Assembly: GCF_018785245.1 (NCBI RefSeq)
Contig: NZ_WQPL01000033.1
Coordinates: 1-64,000, forward strand
Origin: Collinsella aerofaciens
Lineage (GTDB): Bacteria; Actinomycetota; Coriobacteriia; Coriobacteriales; Coriobacteriaceae
Direction of reading: 5' to 3'
DNA length: 64,000 nt
Each line of letters opens with the position of its first letter. The stretch's first letter is position 1. Made by a program: the position numbers and the translations under genes. The notes beneath the pieces were generated by a model, which did no database searches, had not been told where the DNA came from, and saw only the letters and a list, made by a program, of their open reading frames with translations. Shown in pieces: positions 29,321 to 37,696 of this stretch.

Positions 29321-30085
29321 TTACTGATAATCGACGACGTCGATCCAGTTCTTCAAGAACTCATCGTTCACGTTGCGCTTACGAGCGAGCTCGGAAGCGG
29401 CGACGATGCTCGTCCACTGACGCACGACCTGCATGGGCATGTCGGCGCGGTCGCAGTAGAGCTCCAGGTAGGCCTCGGCCTGATCCTTGCTGTTGAGCGC
29501 GAAGAGCAGGTAGGTGGTGGCAACGTCGGCAGCAGGGGAGCCCTGGGTGGCGTGTGCCCAGTCGCACACATAGAGCTGCCCGTCGTCGCCGACGATGACG
29601 TTGGAGGGGTTGAAGTCGCCGTGGCAGACCTTGAACTCCTTTGTCATGCCGTCCAGACGCTCCTGAAGGTTATAGCGCGTGGTGGCATTGAGCTGATCAA
29701 GGCTGTCGATCATGCGGGCGAACTTGTCGCGCTGACGGTTGAGCAGCGGGGAGGTGTAGCCGTGGATCTCGATCTGGAGGTCGACGAACATCTCGAGGTA
29801 CTCACCAAAGCGCTGGGGCTCGGCAGTCATCTTCTCGGCAAGGGTGGTGCCCGGAACCTTCTCGGTCACGAGCGCCCAGCCGTTGGCGTTCTCGAGCTGG
29901 GAAACCTCGAGAGCCTTGGGGCTGCGGATGCCGCACTCATTGATGCGGGCAAGATTCAAAGCCTCGTTGAACACGTCGGAGACAGGCTTGGTCTCGTTAA
30001 AGACCTTGACGATCTTGTCGCCCAGGTCGTAAACGACCTTGTTGCCACGGCGGACGAGCTCGGTCTTGGAATCGGGTAGCAGCAT
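29321..30085 (-). CDS. Aminoglycoside phosphotransferase / choline-kinase-fold protein
   Basis: A 254-residue kinase of the APH superfamily. The catalytic loop is VCHGDFNPSNVIV and the metal-binding Asp is in YVCDWAHATQG, near residues 172-205; an N-terminal lobe has a plausible ATP-binding Lys in DKIVKVF. Substrates in this superfamily include sugars, choline, homoserine and antibiotics, and nothing here decides between them. It follows adhE on the same strand after 88 bases with a hairpin in between, and has its own AAAGGA Shine-Dalgarno. I do not call it a resistance gene. Confidence 0.8.
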   Translation of the reverse strand: MLLPDSKTELVRRGNKVVYDLGDKIVKVFNETKPVSDVFNEALNLARINECGIRSPKALEVSQLENANGWALVTEKVPGTTLAEKMTAEPQRFGEYLEMFVDLQIEIHGYTSPLLNRQRDKFARMIDSLDQLNATTRYNLQERLDGMTKEFKVCHGDFNPSNVIVGDDGQLYVCDWAHATQGSPAADVATTYLLFALNSKDQAEAYLELYCDRADMPMQVVRQWTSIVAASELARKRNVNDEFLKNWIDVVDYQ

Positions 30086-30117
30086 GGTTGCATCCTTTCA
30101 ACGATGCGATAGAAGCG

Positions 30118-30156
30118 ACGGCGGGGGTGTGTGAAACACCCGTGCACCCCCGCCGT
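30118..30156 (-). terminator. Hairpin between adhE and the APH-fold gene
   Basis: An 11-bp perfect stem ACGGCGGGGGT/ACCCCCGCCGT (30118-30128 with 30146-30156), with a smaller GTGT/ACAC hairpin inside the loop. There is no T-run on either side, so it may be a partial terminator or an mRNA-stabilising structure that lowers expression of the distal gene. Confidence 0.5.
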
Positions 30157-30173
30157 TAAAAACCGTGCTAAAA

Positions 30174-32822
30174 CTAGCAGACGGCGTAGTCCTGAGGCTC
30201 GCGGCCGTAGTAGGCGTCCAGGTAGAGCTCCTTGATCTCGCTCATGAGCGGGTAGCGCGGGTTGGCGCCGGTGCACTGGTCGTTGAATGCCTGCTCGGTC
30301 ATCTCGTCGAGGGTGTCGAGGAAGTACTGCTCGTCAACACCGTAGTCGGCGATGGTCTTCTTGACGCCGATGAAGTCCTTGAGCTCTTCGAGCTTTGTGA
30401 TGAAGTTCTCGAAGACCTCCTTGTCGTCCTTGCCCTCGATGCCGCAGTACTTGGCCATCTCGGCGTAGTTGTGCAGCGCGTTGGGGTAAGGATACTGGGA
30501 GAAGGTACCCATCTTGACGGGAGCCTCGGCGGCGTTGTAACGCATGACGCGGGTCAGGATGACGGCGTTTGCGAGGCCGTGGGGCAGGTGATGGAAGGCG
30601 CCGAGCTTGTGGGCCATGGAGTGGTTGAGGCCCAGGAAGGCGTTGGCGAAGGCCATACCGGCCATGCAAGAGGCGTTGTGCATCTCCTCGCGGGCATGCG
30701 GGTCCTTGGCGCCGTTCGTGAAGCTGGAGGGCAGGTTCTCGAAGACGAGCTTAGCAGCGCGCTCGGAGAGGCCCTTGGTGTAGTCGGAAGCCATGATGGA
30801 GACGTAGGACTCGATGGCGTGGGTCATGACGTCGATGCCGGAGGCAGCGGTCAGGCCGCGCGGGGCGGTCATGCAGTTGTCGGCGTCGACGATAGCCATG
30901 TTGGGGAGCAGCGCGTAGTCGGCGAGCGGCCACTTGATGCCGGTCTCCTTGTCGGTGATGATGGCGAACGGCGTGCACTCGGAGCCGGTACCCGAAGAGG
31001 TCGGAACGGCGACGAAGTAGGCCTTCTTGCCCATCTCGGGGAAGGTGAAGATACGCTTGCGGATGTCCATGAAGTCCATGGCCATGTCCTCAAACTTGCA
31101 CTCGGGGTGCTCGTACATCATCCACATGATCTTGCCGGCGTCCATAGCGGAGCCACCGCCGACGGCGATGATGACGTCCGGCTCAAAGAGAGCCATCTGC
31201 TTGGCGCCGCGACGTGCGCACTGCAGCGACGGATCGGGCTCGACGTCGTAGAAGCAGTCGTGGGCGATGCCCATCTCGTCGAGCTTGGCCTCGATGGCGC
31301 GGGTGTTGCCATTCTTGAAGAGGAACTGGTCGGTGACGATGAAGGCACGCTTCTTGCCCATGACGTTGCCCAGCTCGTCGAGGGCGACGGGCGTGGAACC
31401 CTTCTTGAAGTAGACCTTCTCGGGAGCGCGGAACCACAGCATGTTCTCACGGCGCTCGGCCACAGTCTTAACGTTGATCAAGTGCTTCACCCCAACGTTC
31501 TCGGAGACGGAGTTGCCGCCCCAGGAGCCGCAGCCCAGGGTCAGAGACGGCTTCATGCCAAAGTTGTACAGGTCACCGATGCCACCGTGCGAGGACGGGG
31601 TGTTGATGACGATACGGCAGGCCTTCATGACGTGCTCGAACAGGCTGATCTTCTCGGCCTGGGCGGGGTGCACGTACAGAGAGGCGGTGTGGCCCGGGCC
31701 ACCGGCGAGCACCAGGTGCTCGGCCTTGTCGACGGCCTCCTGGAAGTCCTTGGCGTGGTACATGGCCAGGACCGGGGAGAGCTTCTCGTGGGAGAACTCC
31801 TCCTTGGCGGGGTCGGTGGAGGTGACCTCGGCGATCAGGATCTTGGTCTTGGCGGGAACCTCGATGCCGGCGAGCTCGGCGATCTTGGCGGCAGCCATGC
31901 CGGGGATGCGGTGATCGAGGGCGCCGTTCTTGAACATGGCGGCACGCAGGGCCTCCATCTCGGCACCCTGCTTGACGAAGTAGCAGCCGCGCTTCTGGAA
32001 CTCGGCCTTGACCTGGTCATAGATGGTGTCGATGACGGTCACGGACTGCTCGGAAGCGCAGATCATGCCGTTGTCGAAGGTCTTAGAGTGGATGATGGAG
32101 TTGACGGCGAGCAGCACGTCGGCGGTGTCATCGATGACGACCGGGGTGTTACCGGCGCCAACGCCCAGGGCGGGCTTGCCCGAGGAGTAGGCGGCCTTGA
32201 CCATGCCCGGGCCACCGGTGGCGAGGATGATGTCGACGTCGCGCATGACCATGTTGGTCAGCTCGATGGAGGGGACATCGACCCAGCCGATGATGCCCTC
32301 GGGCGCGCCGGCCTTTACGGCGGCGTCAAGCACGAGCTTGGCGGCGGCGATGGTGCACTTGGCGGCAGCCGGGTGCGGGGAGATGATGATGGCGTTGCGG
32401 GTCTTCAGGCTGATCAGCGTCTTGAAGATCGCGGTGGAGGTGGGGTTGGTCGTCGGGATGACGGCGCCCACGATGCCGATGGGCTCGGCGATCTTGGTGA
32501 TGCCGTAAGCCTCGTCGCGCTCCAGAACGCCACAGGTCTTGGTGTTCTTGTAAGCGTTGTAGATGTACTCTGCGGCGTAGTGGTTCTTGATGACCTTGTC
32601 CTCAAGAACGCCGCGGCCGGTCTCCTCGATGGCCATCTTCGCCAACGGGATACGAGCCTTGTTGGCGGCCATGGCGGCCTCATAGAAGATCTTGTCGACC
32701 TGCTCCTGCGTGTACGTAGCAAAAAGCGCCTGGGCCTCTCGCATCTGAGCGAGCTTAGCCTCAAGCGCCTCTACGTTGTCCACAATTGCGGGAGTAGTGT
32801 TTTCCGGTGACTTTTTCACCAT
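30174..32822 (-). CDS. adhE: Bifunctional acetaldehyde-CoA / alcohol dehydrogenase
   Basis: Reduces acetyl-CoA to acetaldehyde and then ethanol, reoxidising two NADH in fermentation. The N-terminal aldehyde dehydrogenase half has the catalytic Cys in GMICASEQS (about residue 255). After a linker, the iron-dependent alcohol dehydrogenase half has GGGSAMDAGK, PTSSGTGSE and the metal-binding histidines in HSMAHKLGAFHHLPHG. Length 882 is standard. Such enzymes form filaments (spirosomes). ATG 32822 has AAGGAG upstream. It is transcribed alone or with the APH-fold gene from an extended -10 promoter at 32863-32871. Confidence 0.97.
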   Translation of the reverse strand: MVKKSPENTTPAIVDNVEALEAKLAQMREAQALFATYTQEQVDKIFYEAAMAANKARIPLAKMAIEETGRGVLEDKVIKNHYAAEYIYNAYKNTKTCGVLERDEAYGITKIAEPIGIVGAVIPTTNPTSTAIFKTLISLKTRNAIIISPHPAAAKCTIAAAKLVLDAAVKAGAPEGIIGWVDVPSIELTNMVMRDVDIILATGGPGMVKAAYSSGKPALGVGAGNTPVVIDDTADVLLAVNSIIHSKTFDNGMICASEQSVTVIDTIYDQVKAEFQKRGCYFVKQGAEMEALRAAMFKNGALDHRIPGMAAAKIAELAGIEVPAKTKILIAEVTSTDPAKEEFSHEKLSPVLAMYHAKDFQEAVDKAEHLVLAGGPGHTASLYVHPAQAEKISLFEHVMKACRIVINTPSSHGGIGDLYNFGMKPSLTLGCGSWGGNSVSENVGVKHLINVKTVAERRENMLWFRAPEKVYFKKGSTPVALDELGNVMGKKRAFIVTDQFLFKNGNTRAIEAKLDEMGIAHDCFYDVEPDPSLQCARRGAKQMALFEPDVIIAVGGGSAMDAGKIMWMMYEHPECKFEDMAMDFMDIRKRIFTFPEMGKKAYFVAVPTSSGTGSECTPFAIITDKETGIKWPLADYALLPNMAIVDADNCMTAPRGLTAASGIDVMTHAIESYVSIMASDYTKGLSERAAKLVFENLPSSFTNGAKDPHAREEMHNASCMAGMAFANAFLGLNHSMAHKLGAFHHLPHGLANAVILTRVMRYNAAEAPVKMGTFSQYPYPNALHNYAEMAKYCGIEGKDDKEVFENFITKLEELKDFIGVKKTIADYGVDEQYFLDTLDEMTEQAFNDQCTGANPRYPLMSEIKELYLDAYYGREPQDYAVC

Positions 32823-32862
32823 TTGTGTCTCCTTGCGATCGGAGATTTACCCTACGCCTTGC

Positions 32863-32871
32863 ATGATAGCA
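32863..32871 (-). promoter_or_regulatory. Extended -10 promoter of adhE
   Basis: On the minus strand this reads TGCTATCAT, an extended -10 element about 40 bases upstream of the adhE ATG. No convincing -35 is present at 16-18 bases. Confidence 0.5.
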
Positions 32872-32919
32872 AGAAATAATTCGGTGAACGGTCAGATTCC
32901 TCTAAAAGGCACACTAAAA

Positions 32920-32939
32920 CGCTTCAACTAAATGAAGCG
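32920..32939. promoter_or_regulatory. Dyad upstream of the adhE promoter
   Basis: CGCTTCA (32920-32926) and TGAAGCG (32933-32939) form a perfect 7-bp inverted repeat with a six-base centre. TTCAACTAAA occurs twice across it (32923 and 32941). It lies about 50 bases upstream of the -10 of adhE, where an activator would bind. It does not match the Rex operator (TTGTGA-N6-TCACAA type). Confidence 0.4.
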
Positions 32940-32975
32940 ATTCAACTAAAACCATACGCCTGTTGCATCACCCTG

Positions 32976-33026
32976 CTCATTGGGGACAGGCTTACATGAG
33001 CGCTTTCACTCATTGGGGACAGACAT
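32976..33026. repeat. Left 51-bp inverted repeat of the second RAYT locus
   Basis: Matches the reverse complement of 33964-34014 at 46 of 51 positions. It contains the 14-mer CTCATTGGGGACAG twice (32976 and 33009). Its outer part can fold as a hairpin (GCTCAT 32975-32980 with ATGAGC 32996-33001) whose 15-base loop carries TGGGGACAGG. It lies between the adhE promoter region and the RAYT gene. Confidence 0.8.
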
Positions 33027-33155
33027 TGTTTTGCCATTTTGCCGTTCTGGGCCTGTTTTTGCCGCTCATTGGATATAAATAAGTCACAGGCTCAGCATTT
33101 CGCGTTCCTTCTCTCCTTTTAGGTGTTGCCTGTTCAGTTTTTGAAAGGAGAGATT

Positions 33156-33932
33156 ATGCCTCGATGCGCCCGCGCTGTTTCGCTCACCGGCTATTACCAC
33201 GTCTTTGACCGCGGCAACTCCAAACAGATTATTTTTGAAGATGACTCTGACCGATATCGTTTCTTATCGGACATTTCGGACAGGTTTGCGCACCATAAAG
33301 TGGTGGTGTTGGCTTGGTGCCTTATGGACAATCACTTCCATTTGATGGTTGATGACCCATTTGACAATCTTTCAAAGGCAATGCAGTGTGCGCTGACGGC
33401 ATATGCTAAGTATTTCAACGGGAAAACGGGAAGAACGGGGCATCTGTTTGATAATCGCTATTCGCGGGTCGCGGTTGAGTCGGACTCGCAGGCGGTGCAG
33501 CTACTCGATTATATCCATCTCAATCCTGTGAAGGGTGCAATTGGCTCACTCGAAGCATACCGCTGGTCAAGCTTTAGGGCATATCAGCTGGGCTACGATC
33601 CCTTTGACATCTGTGATGCGGCCCCCATGCTCGATATTGTCGGAGGCTCCCGTTGCTATTGCGAGCATCTCGAGGAAGTTGCCGGGCGCATCTGGCCAGT
33701 GGAGGTTCTTCCACGCCGGCGGATCCCCGATGAGGATGCCCTTACCGTCGCGCGCGAAGTTCTGCCGAGCGTAGACCCCTCGCTTCTTAAGGCCCTGCCG
33801 CGCCCCGATCGCGATGCCTGTCTGCTGAGGCTCAGGCGGGCACATCTCACGGTCAAGCAAATTGCCCGTATCACCGGCATTGGCGCTACAAGCGTGACCA
33901 AGGCCACTGTAGGCTGGAGGGAGGCTGCGTGA
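33156..33932 (+). CDS. REP-associated tyrosine transposase (RAYT), second copy
   Basis: A 258-residue Y1_Tnp protein with the HUH signature MDNHFHLM and the family Tyr in DYIHLNPVKGA about 57 residues later. A C-terminal HTH-like segment (KQIARITGIGATSVTKA) corresponds to that of the first RAYT, but overall the two differ enough to belong to separate lineages. ATG 33156 follows GAAAGGAG; an upstream in-frame GTG at 33123 lacks a good site. The gene sits inside 51-bp inverted repeats (32976-33026 and 33964-34014), which probably hold the hairpins it recognises. Codon use is less GC-rich than in neighbouring genes, which suggests acquisition. Confidence 0.87.
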   Translation: MPRCARAVSLTGYYHVFDRGNSKQIIFEDDSDRYRFLSDISDRFAHHKVVVLAWCLMDNHFHLMVDDPFDNLSKAMQCALTAYAKYFNGKTGRTGHLFDNRYSRVAVESDSQAVQLLDYIHLNPVKGAIGSLEAYRWSSFRAYQLGYDPFDICDAAPMLDIVGGSRCYCEHLEEVAGRIWPVEVLPRRRIPDEDALTVAREVLPSVDPSLLKALPRPDRDACLLRLRRAHLTVKQIARITGIGATSVTKATVGWREAA

Positions 33933-33963
33933 GGTAGGGGCCGAACCGCTGCCGGTATGCGTC

Positions 33964-34014
33964 ATGTCTGTCCCAAATGCGCGAAAGCACTCATGTAAAC
34001 CTGTCCCCAATGAG
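33964..34014. repeat. Right 51-bp inverted repeat of the second RAYT locus
   Basis: Mirror of 32976-33026 (five mismatches). Its outer half forms a perfect 8-bp hairpin GCACTCAT/ATGAGTGC (33987-33994 with 34010-34017) with a 15-base loop containing CCTGTCCCCA. A further partial copy of the unit (GTCCCCAATGAGTG) follows at 34027-34040. On the minus strand the rpmB terminator comes before it. Confidence 0.8.
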
Positions 34015-34054
34015 TGCCCTAAGCTTGTCCCCAATGAGTGAGTGCAATGAGTGC

Positions 34055-34087
34055 AAAAAGGCGCCCTCCGTAGGGGAGGGCGCCTTT
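34055..34087 (-). terminator. Rho-independent terminator of rpmB
   Basis: A 13-bp perfect stem AAAGGCGCCCTCC/GGAGGGCGCCTTT (34057-34069 with 34075-34087). On the minus strand it ends in TTTTT. It lies 69 bases after the rpmB stop. Confidence 0.9.
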
Positions 34088-34155
34088 GGTAAGTTCTATG
34101 TGAACGCGAGGTCTTTGACCCGGAGAGTCCGAGGTACTTGTTGGTAAGACCTTAT

Positions 34156-34344
34156 TTAGGAGCGCGCAACCTTGCCGGACTTGAGGCAGGTGGAGCAAAC
34201 GTTCATCTTGCGACGGTGACCATCGACGACGACGTAGACGCGCTGGATGTTGGGGCGGAACTTACGGTTGGTGACGCGGTGAGAGTGGCTGATGGAGCGA
34301 CCGGCAACGGGGTGCTTACCGCAAACTTCGCAAACTTTGGACAT
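34156..34344 (-). CDS. rpmB: 50S ribosomal protein L28
   Basis: A 62-residue L28 with four cysteines in two pairs, CEVC near the N-terminus and CSTC near the C-terminus, the zinc-binding (C+) form. GRSISHSHRVTNRKFRPN is the family signature. The start at 34344 follows AGGAGGG; a longer in-frame start at 34392 has no support. It is a single-gene unit with an extended -10 promoter and a terminator. Confidence 0.96.
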   Translation of the reverse strand: MSKVCEVCGKHPVAGRSISHSHRVTNRKFRPNIQRVYVVVDGHRRKMNVCSTCLKSGKVARS

Positions 34345-34398
34345 AACTGACCCTCCTTGGGCGACAAACGAACATGTCGCGTTAACAAACAAGCCTGA

Positions 34399-34407
34399 AC
34401 TATAGCA
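34399..34407 (-). promoter_or_regulatory. Extended -10 promoter of rpmB
   Basis: On the minus strand TGCTATAGT lies 55 bases upstream of the rpmB ATG, with no clear -35. The same TGC-TAT pattern occurs at rpsB, rpsT and adhE. Confidence 0.55.
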
Positions 34408-34612
34408 CAGAAGCAGCTCCCTGTGCGTAATCTACACAGAGATATTCCTCTTTTGGCGATAGTGCCCACGCCACGGCCCTGGACGTAGATCCGATTTGCG
34501 TGCAGCAGAGGGGATTATGCCAGCTCGTGCGTATGTTTTCAAGCTCGTCCCACAAATATATATAGGTTTATGGAGCATTGGGCTCCGTTTGCGGATTGCT
34601 CTGTATTTATGC
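34408..34612. other. Spacer between divergent rpmB and the pyr leader
   Basis: About 200 bases, more AT-rich than the flanks, with no open frame of note. A weak promoter-like pair, TTTTCA-17-TATATA (34536-34564), points toward the pyr genes and would give a longer leader than the candidate at 34613. I see nothing else in it. Confidence 0.4.
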
Positions 34613-34641
34613 TCGCAATTAAGCTCGAGGTTGGCTACACT
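34613..34641 (+). promoter_or_regulatory. Candidate promoter of the pyr operon
   Basis: TCGCAA (34613-34618), a 17-base spacer and TACACT (34636-34641). The boxes are poor, but the position fits the leader hairpin that begins at 34671. TTTTCA-17-TATATA further upstream is an alternative. Confidence 0.3.
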
Positions 34642-34670
34642 ATCCCTTGACCATTAAAGGGGTACGAGAT

Positions 34671-34758
34671 ACCCACATGGAATTACATAGCTGCCATGCG
34701 AGCAGCCTTTCCTGTGGGTGTCTGGTCCGCTTTAAGCGGTCGGGCATCTATTTTTTTT
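34671..34758 (+). promoter_or_regulatory. pyr operon leader with hairpin and attenuator
   Basis: First, a hairpin with outer stem ACCCACA/TGTGGGT (34671-34677 with 34713-34719) and inner stem GCTGC/GCAGC (34690-34694 with 34702-34706). Then an imperfect terminator stem centred on CCGCT/AGCGG (34727-34739), running outward to about 34718-34747, followed by a run of eight T (34751-34758). It lies 40 bases before pyrR, where transcription attenuation of pyr operons occurs. I could not find the standard PyrR binding-loop consensus. A small open frame runs through the whole structure. Confidence 0.6.
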
Positions 34759-34760
34759 GA
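34677..34760 (+). CDS. Putative pyr leader peptide
   Basis: A 27-codon frame from ATG 34677 that crosses both leader hairpins, ends in Tyr-Phe-Phe codons made by the terminator T-run, and stops with TGA at 34758-34760. The layout resembles the E. coli pyrBI leader (PyrL), where a ribosome close behind RNA polymerase disrupts the terminator when UTP is low. The Shine-Dalgarno candidate AAAGGGG is 14 bases from the ATG, longer than ideal. This is inferred from position only. Confidence 0.35.
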   Translation: MELHSCHASSLSCGCLVRFKRSGIYFF

Positions 34761-34785
34761 CTGTGTCAGCAGTCAAGACATGTGA

Positions 34786-35382
<597 letters not shown>

Positions 35383-35386
35383 TACC

Positions 35387-36331
35387 GTGGCGTTCAACCA
35401 TAAGCACCTGATCGACATTACCGAGTACTCCGAAGAGGACATCAAGCTCATCCTCGAGACCGCCAAGGCGTTCTCCGAGGTCAACGAGCGTGCGATCAAG
35501 AAGGTCCCCACGCTCAAGGGTAAGACCATCGTCAACATGTTCAACGAGCCCTCGACGCGCACCCGTAGCTCCTTCGAGCTCGCCGAGAAGCGTCTTTCGG
35601 CCGACAGCCTCAACTTTGGCGGCTCCTCGACCTCCACGGTCAAGGGCGAGAGCCTCGTCGACACCGTCGAGACCCTCAATGCCTACAAGATCGACTGCAT
35701 CGTCGTGCGCGACAAGCACGCCGGTGCTCCCTACATTGTCACGCAGAACTCGCCCGCGAGTGTCATCTGTGCTGGCGACGGCAAGCACAACCACCCCACG
35801 CAGGCCCTGCTCGACCTGTACACCATCTGGGAGCACAAGGGCGACTTCCACGGTCTGAAGGTCGCCGTCGTCGGCGATATCGCGCACTCCCGCGTCTGCG
35901 GCTCGCTGATCCCCGCCCTTAAGATCATGGGCTGTGAGACCTACGCCGTCGCCCCCGGCACGCTGCTACCGCCGGCGCCCGAGGTCCTGGGCTGCGACCA
36001 CGTGACGAGCGACCTCGATTCCGTCCTGCCCGAGCTGGACGTCGTCTACATGCTGCGCGTGCAGCAGGAGCGCCTCGAGGGTGCTCCGTTCCCGACCATT
36101 CGCGAGTACCACAAGCTCTTCGGTCTGACCAAGGACCGCGAGAAGCTCATGAAGCCCGACGCGATTATCTGCCACCCGGGCCCCATCAACCGCGGCGTCG
36201 AGTTCGATTCCTATATGGCCGACCACCCGCAACGCTCCGTCATCCTGGAGCAGGTCTACGCCGGTATCTGCGTGCGTATGGCTATCCTGTATCTGCTGCT
36301 TGGAGGTGCCGATAATGGCCTTGCTTCTTAA
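35387..36331 (+). CDS. pyrB: Aspartate carbamoyltransferase catalytic subunit
   Basis: Condenses carbamoyl phosphate and aspartate. The phosphate-binding loop FNEPSTRTRSSFELA (about residues 52-66), the HNHPTQALLDLYT stretch and HPGPINRGVE at the C-terminal end are all intact. GTG 35387 is 11 bases behind GGAGG; GTG 35375 overlaps that site and is less likely. No pyrI regulatory subunit is nearby, so the enzyme is probably an unregulated trimer. Its 3' end overlaps pyrC by 17 bases. Confidence 0.96.
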   Translation: MAFNHKHLIDITEYSEEDIKLILETAKAFSEVNERAIKKVPTLKGKTIVNMFNEPSTRTRSSFELAEKRLSADSLNFGGSSTSTVKGESLVDTVETLNAYKIDCIVVRDKHAGAPYIVTQNSPASVICAGDGKHNHPTQALLDLYTIWEHKGDFHGLKVAVVGDIAHSRVCGSLIPALKIMGCETYAVAPGTLLPPAPEVLGCDHVTSDLDSVLPELDVVYMLRVQQERLEGAPFPTIREYHKLFGLTKDREKLMKPDAIICHPGPINRGVEFDSYMADHPQRSVILEQVYAGICVRMAILYLLLGGADNGLAS

Positions 36332-37604
36332 GAATGCCCACGTCGTCGACCCGTCCGTCGAGCTTGACGGTGTCGTTGACGTCCTGATTGACGGCGACAA
36401 GATCGCCGAGGTCGGCGAGAATCTCGCCGTCGAGGGAGCCGAGGTCCGCGACCTTTCCGGCAAGTACCTCGTCCCCGGCCTGGTGGATATGCACGTTCAC
36501 CTTCGCGAGCCCGGCTACGAGGTCAAAGAGGACATCGAGAGCGGTACCCGCGCAGCTGCCAAGGGCGGCTTTACCGGCGTGTGCTCCATGCCCAACACCG
36601 ATCCCGTCACCGATAACGGTACCGTCGTGGAGTTCGTAAAGTCCCGTGCTGCCGAGGTCGGTCACTGCCGCGTCTATCCGTCGGGCGCCATGACCAGCGG
36701 TCTTAAGGGCGAGGCCATGTCCGAGATGGGCGATATGGTCGCCCACGGCGCCGTCGCCTTCACCGACGACGGTCGCGGCGTGCAGGGCGCGGGCATGCTC
36801 CGTCGTTGCATGGACTACGGCAAGATGTTCGGCAAGGTCTTTATGAGCCACTGCCAGGACGAGGACTTGGTCGGCCACGGCCAGATCAACGAGGGCAAGG
36901 TCTCGACCCGTCTGGCCCTCGAGGGCTGGCCGGCTGCCGGCGAGGAGCTCCAGATCGCCCGCGACATCGAGATCGCCAAGCTGACCGGTGCCAAGCTGCA
37001 CATCCAGCACATCTCCACCGCCCATGGCCTGGAGATCGTGCGTGCCGGTAAGGCCGCTGGCGTTCAGGTTACCTGCGAGGCTACCCCGCATCACATGTTC
37101 CTGACCGAGAACGACCTGGACGAGACCTACAACACCTCGCTCAAGGTCAATCCGCCGCTGCGCACCGACGAGGACGCCGAGGCTATCCGTCAGGGTGTCA
37201 TCGACGGTACCGTCGACGTTATCGTCACCGATCACGCTCCCCACACCCCGTGGGAGAAGGCCCGCGAGTTCGAGCTTGCGCCCTTTGGCATGATCGGCCT
37301 TGAGACCTCGCTGGCGCTTGTGCTCACCGAGCTGGTCAACACGGGTAAGATGAGCATGGCTCGCATGGTCGAGCTCATGGCCATCAAGCCGCGTGAGATC
37401 CTGGGCCTCGACCAGGTTCAGGTCAAGGCGGGCTCTGTCGCCGACCTGACCGTGTTCGACCCCTCCGCAACCTGGACGGTCGGCGAGGACGGTTACGAGT
37501 CGCGCGCCGAGAACTCCGGTTTTGCCGGCCGCACGCTCACTGGTCGTGCCACCGATGTATTTGTCGGCGGTAAACAGACGCTTGCCGACGGCTGCATCTG
37601 CTAG
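36315..37604 (+). CDS. pyrC: Dihydroorotase
   Basis: Zinc amidohydrolase closing carbamoyl aspartate to dihydroorotate. DMHVHLREPG gives the first two metal histidines, later His residues lie in HIQHISTAHG, and the catalytic Asp is in VTDHAPH. Length 429 places it with the type I dihydroorotases typical of Gram-positive pyr operons. ATG 36315 is seven bases behind GGAGGTG, inside the pyrB end, so the two are translationally coupled. Confidence 0.97.
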   Translation: MALLLKNAHVVDPSVELDGVVDVLIDGDKIAEVGENLAVEGAEVRDLSGKYLVPGLVDMHVHLREPGYEVKEDIESGTRAAAKGGFTGVCSMPNTDPVTDNGTVVEFVKSRAAEVGHCRVYPSGAMTSGLKGEAMSEMGDMVAHGAVAFTDDGRGVQGAGMLRRCMDYGKMFGKVFMSHCQDEDLVGHGQINEGKVSTRLALEGWPAAGEELQIARDIEIAKLTGAKLHIQHISTAHGLEIVRAGKAAGVQVTCEATPHHMFLTENDLDETYNTSLKVNPPLRTDEDAEAIRQGVIDGTVDVIVTDHAPHTPWEKAREFELAPFGMIGLETSLALVLTELVNTGKMSMARMVELMAIKPREILGLDQVQVKAGSVADLTVFDPSATWTVGEDGYESRAENSGFAGRTLTGRATDVFVGGKQTLADGCIC

Positions 37605-37696
37605 CATAGCCTTATCGCTTTTGTGCGCGGCGCCCTTGCGGTGCCGCGCTTTCTGTTCGTTTGGACCATGCAACCGCATGGGGGATTGGAGCGTCT

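Noticed and set aside
29321-30085. Aminoglycoside resistance gene
   Set aside because: The fold is shared with many metabolic kinases, and nothing in the sequence or neighbours indicates antibiotic substrates.
30165-32810. 881-codon plus-strand frame opposite adhE
   Set aside because: Gly/Asp/Val/Leu-rich antisense translation of adhE; adhE motifs are complete on the minus strand.
32876-32950. Rex redox-repressor site before adhE
   Set aside because: No TTGTGA-N6-TCACAA-like sequence; the dyad found has a different sequence.
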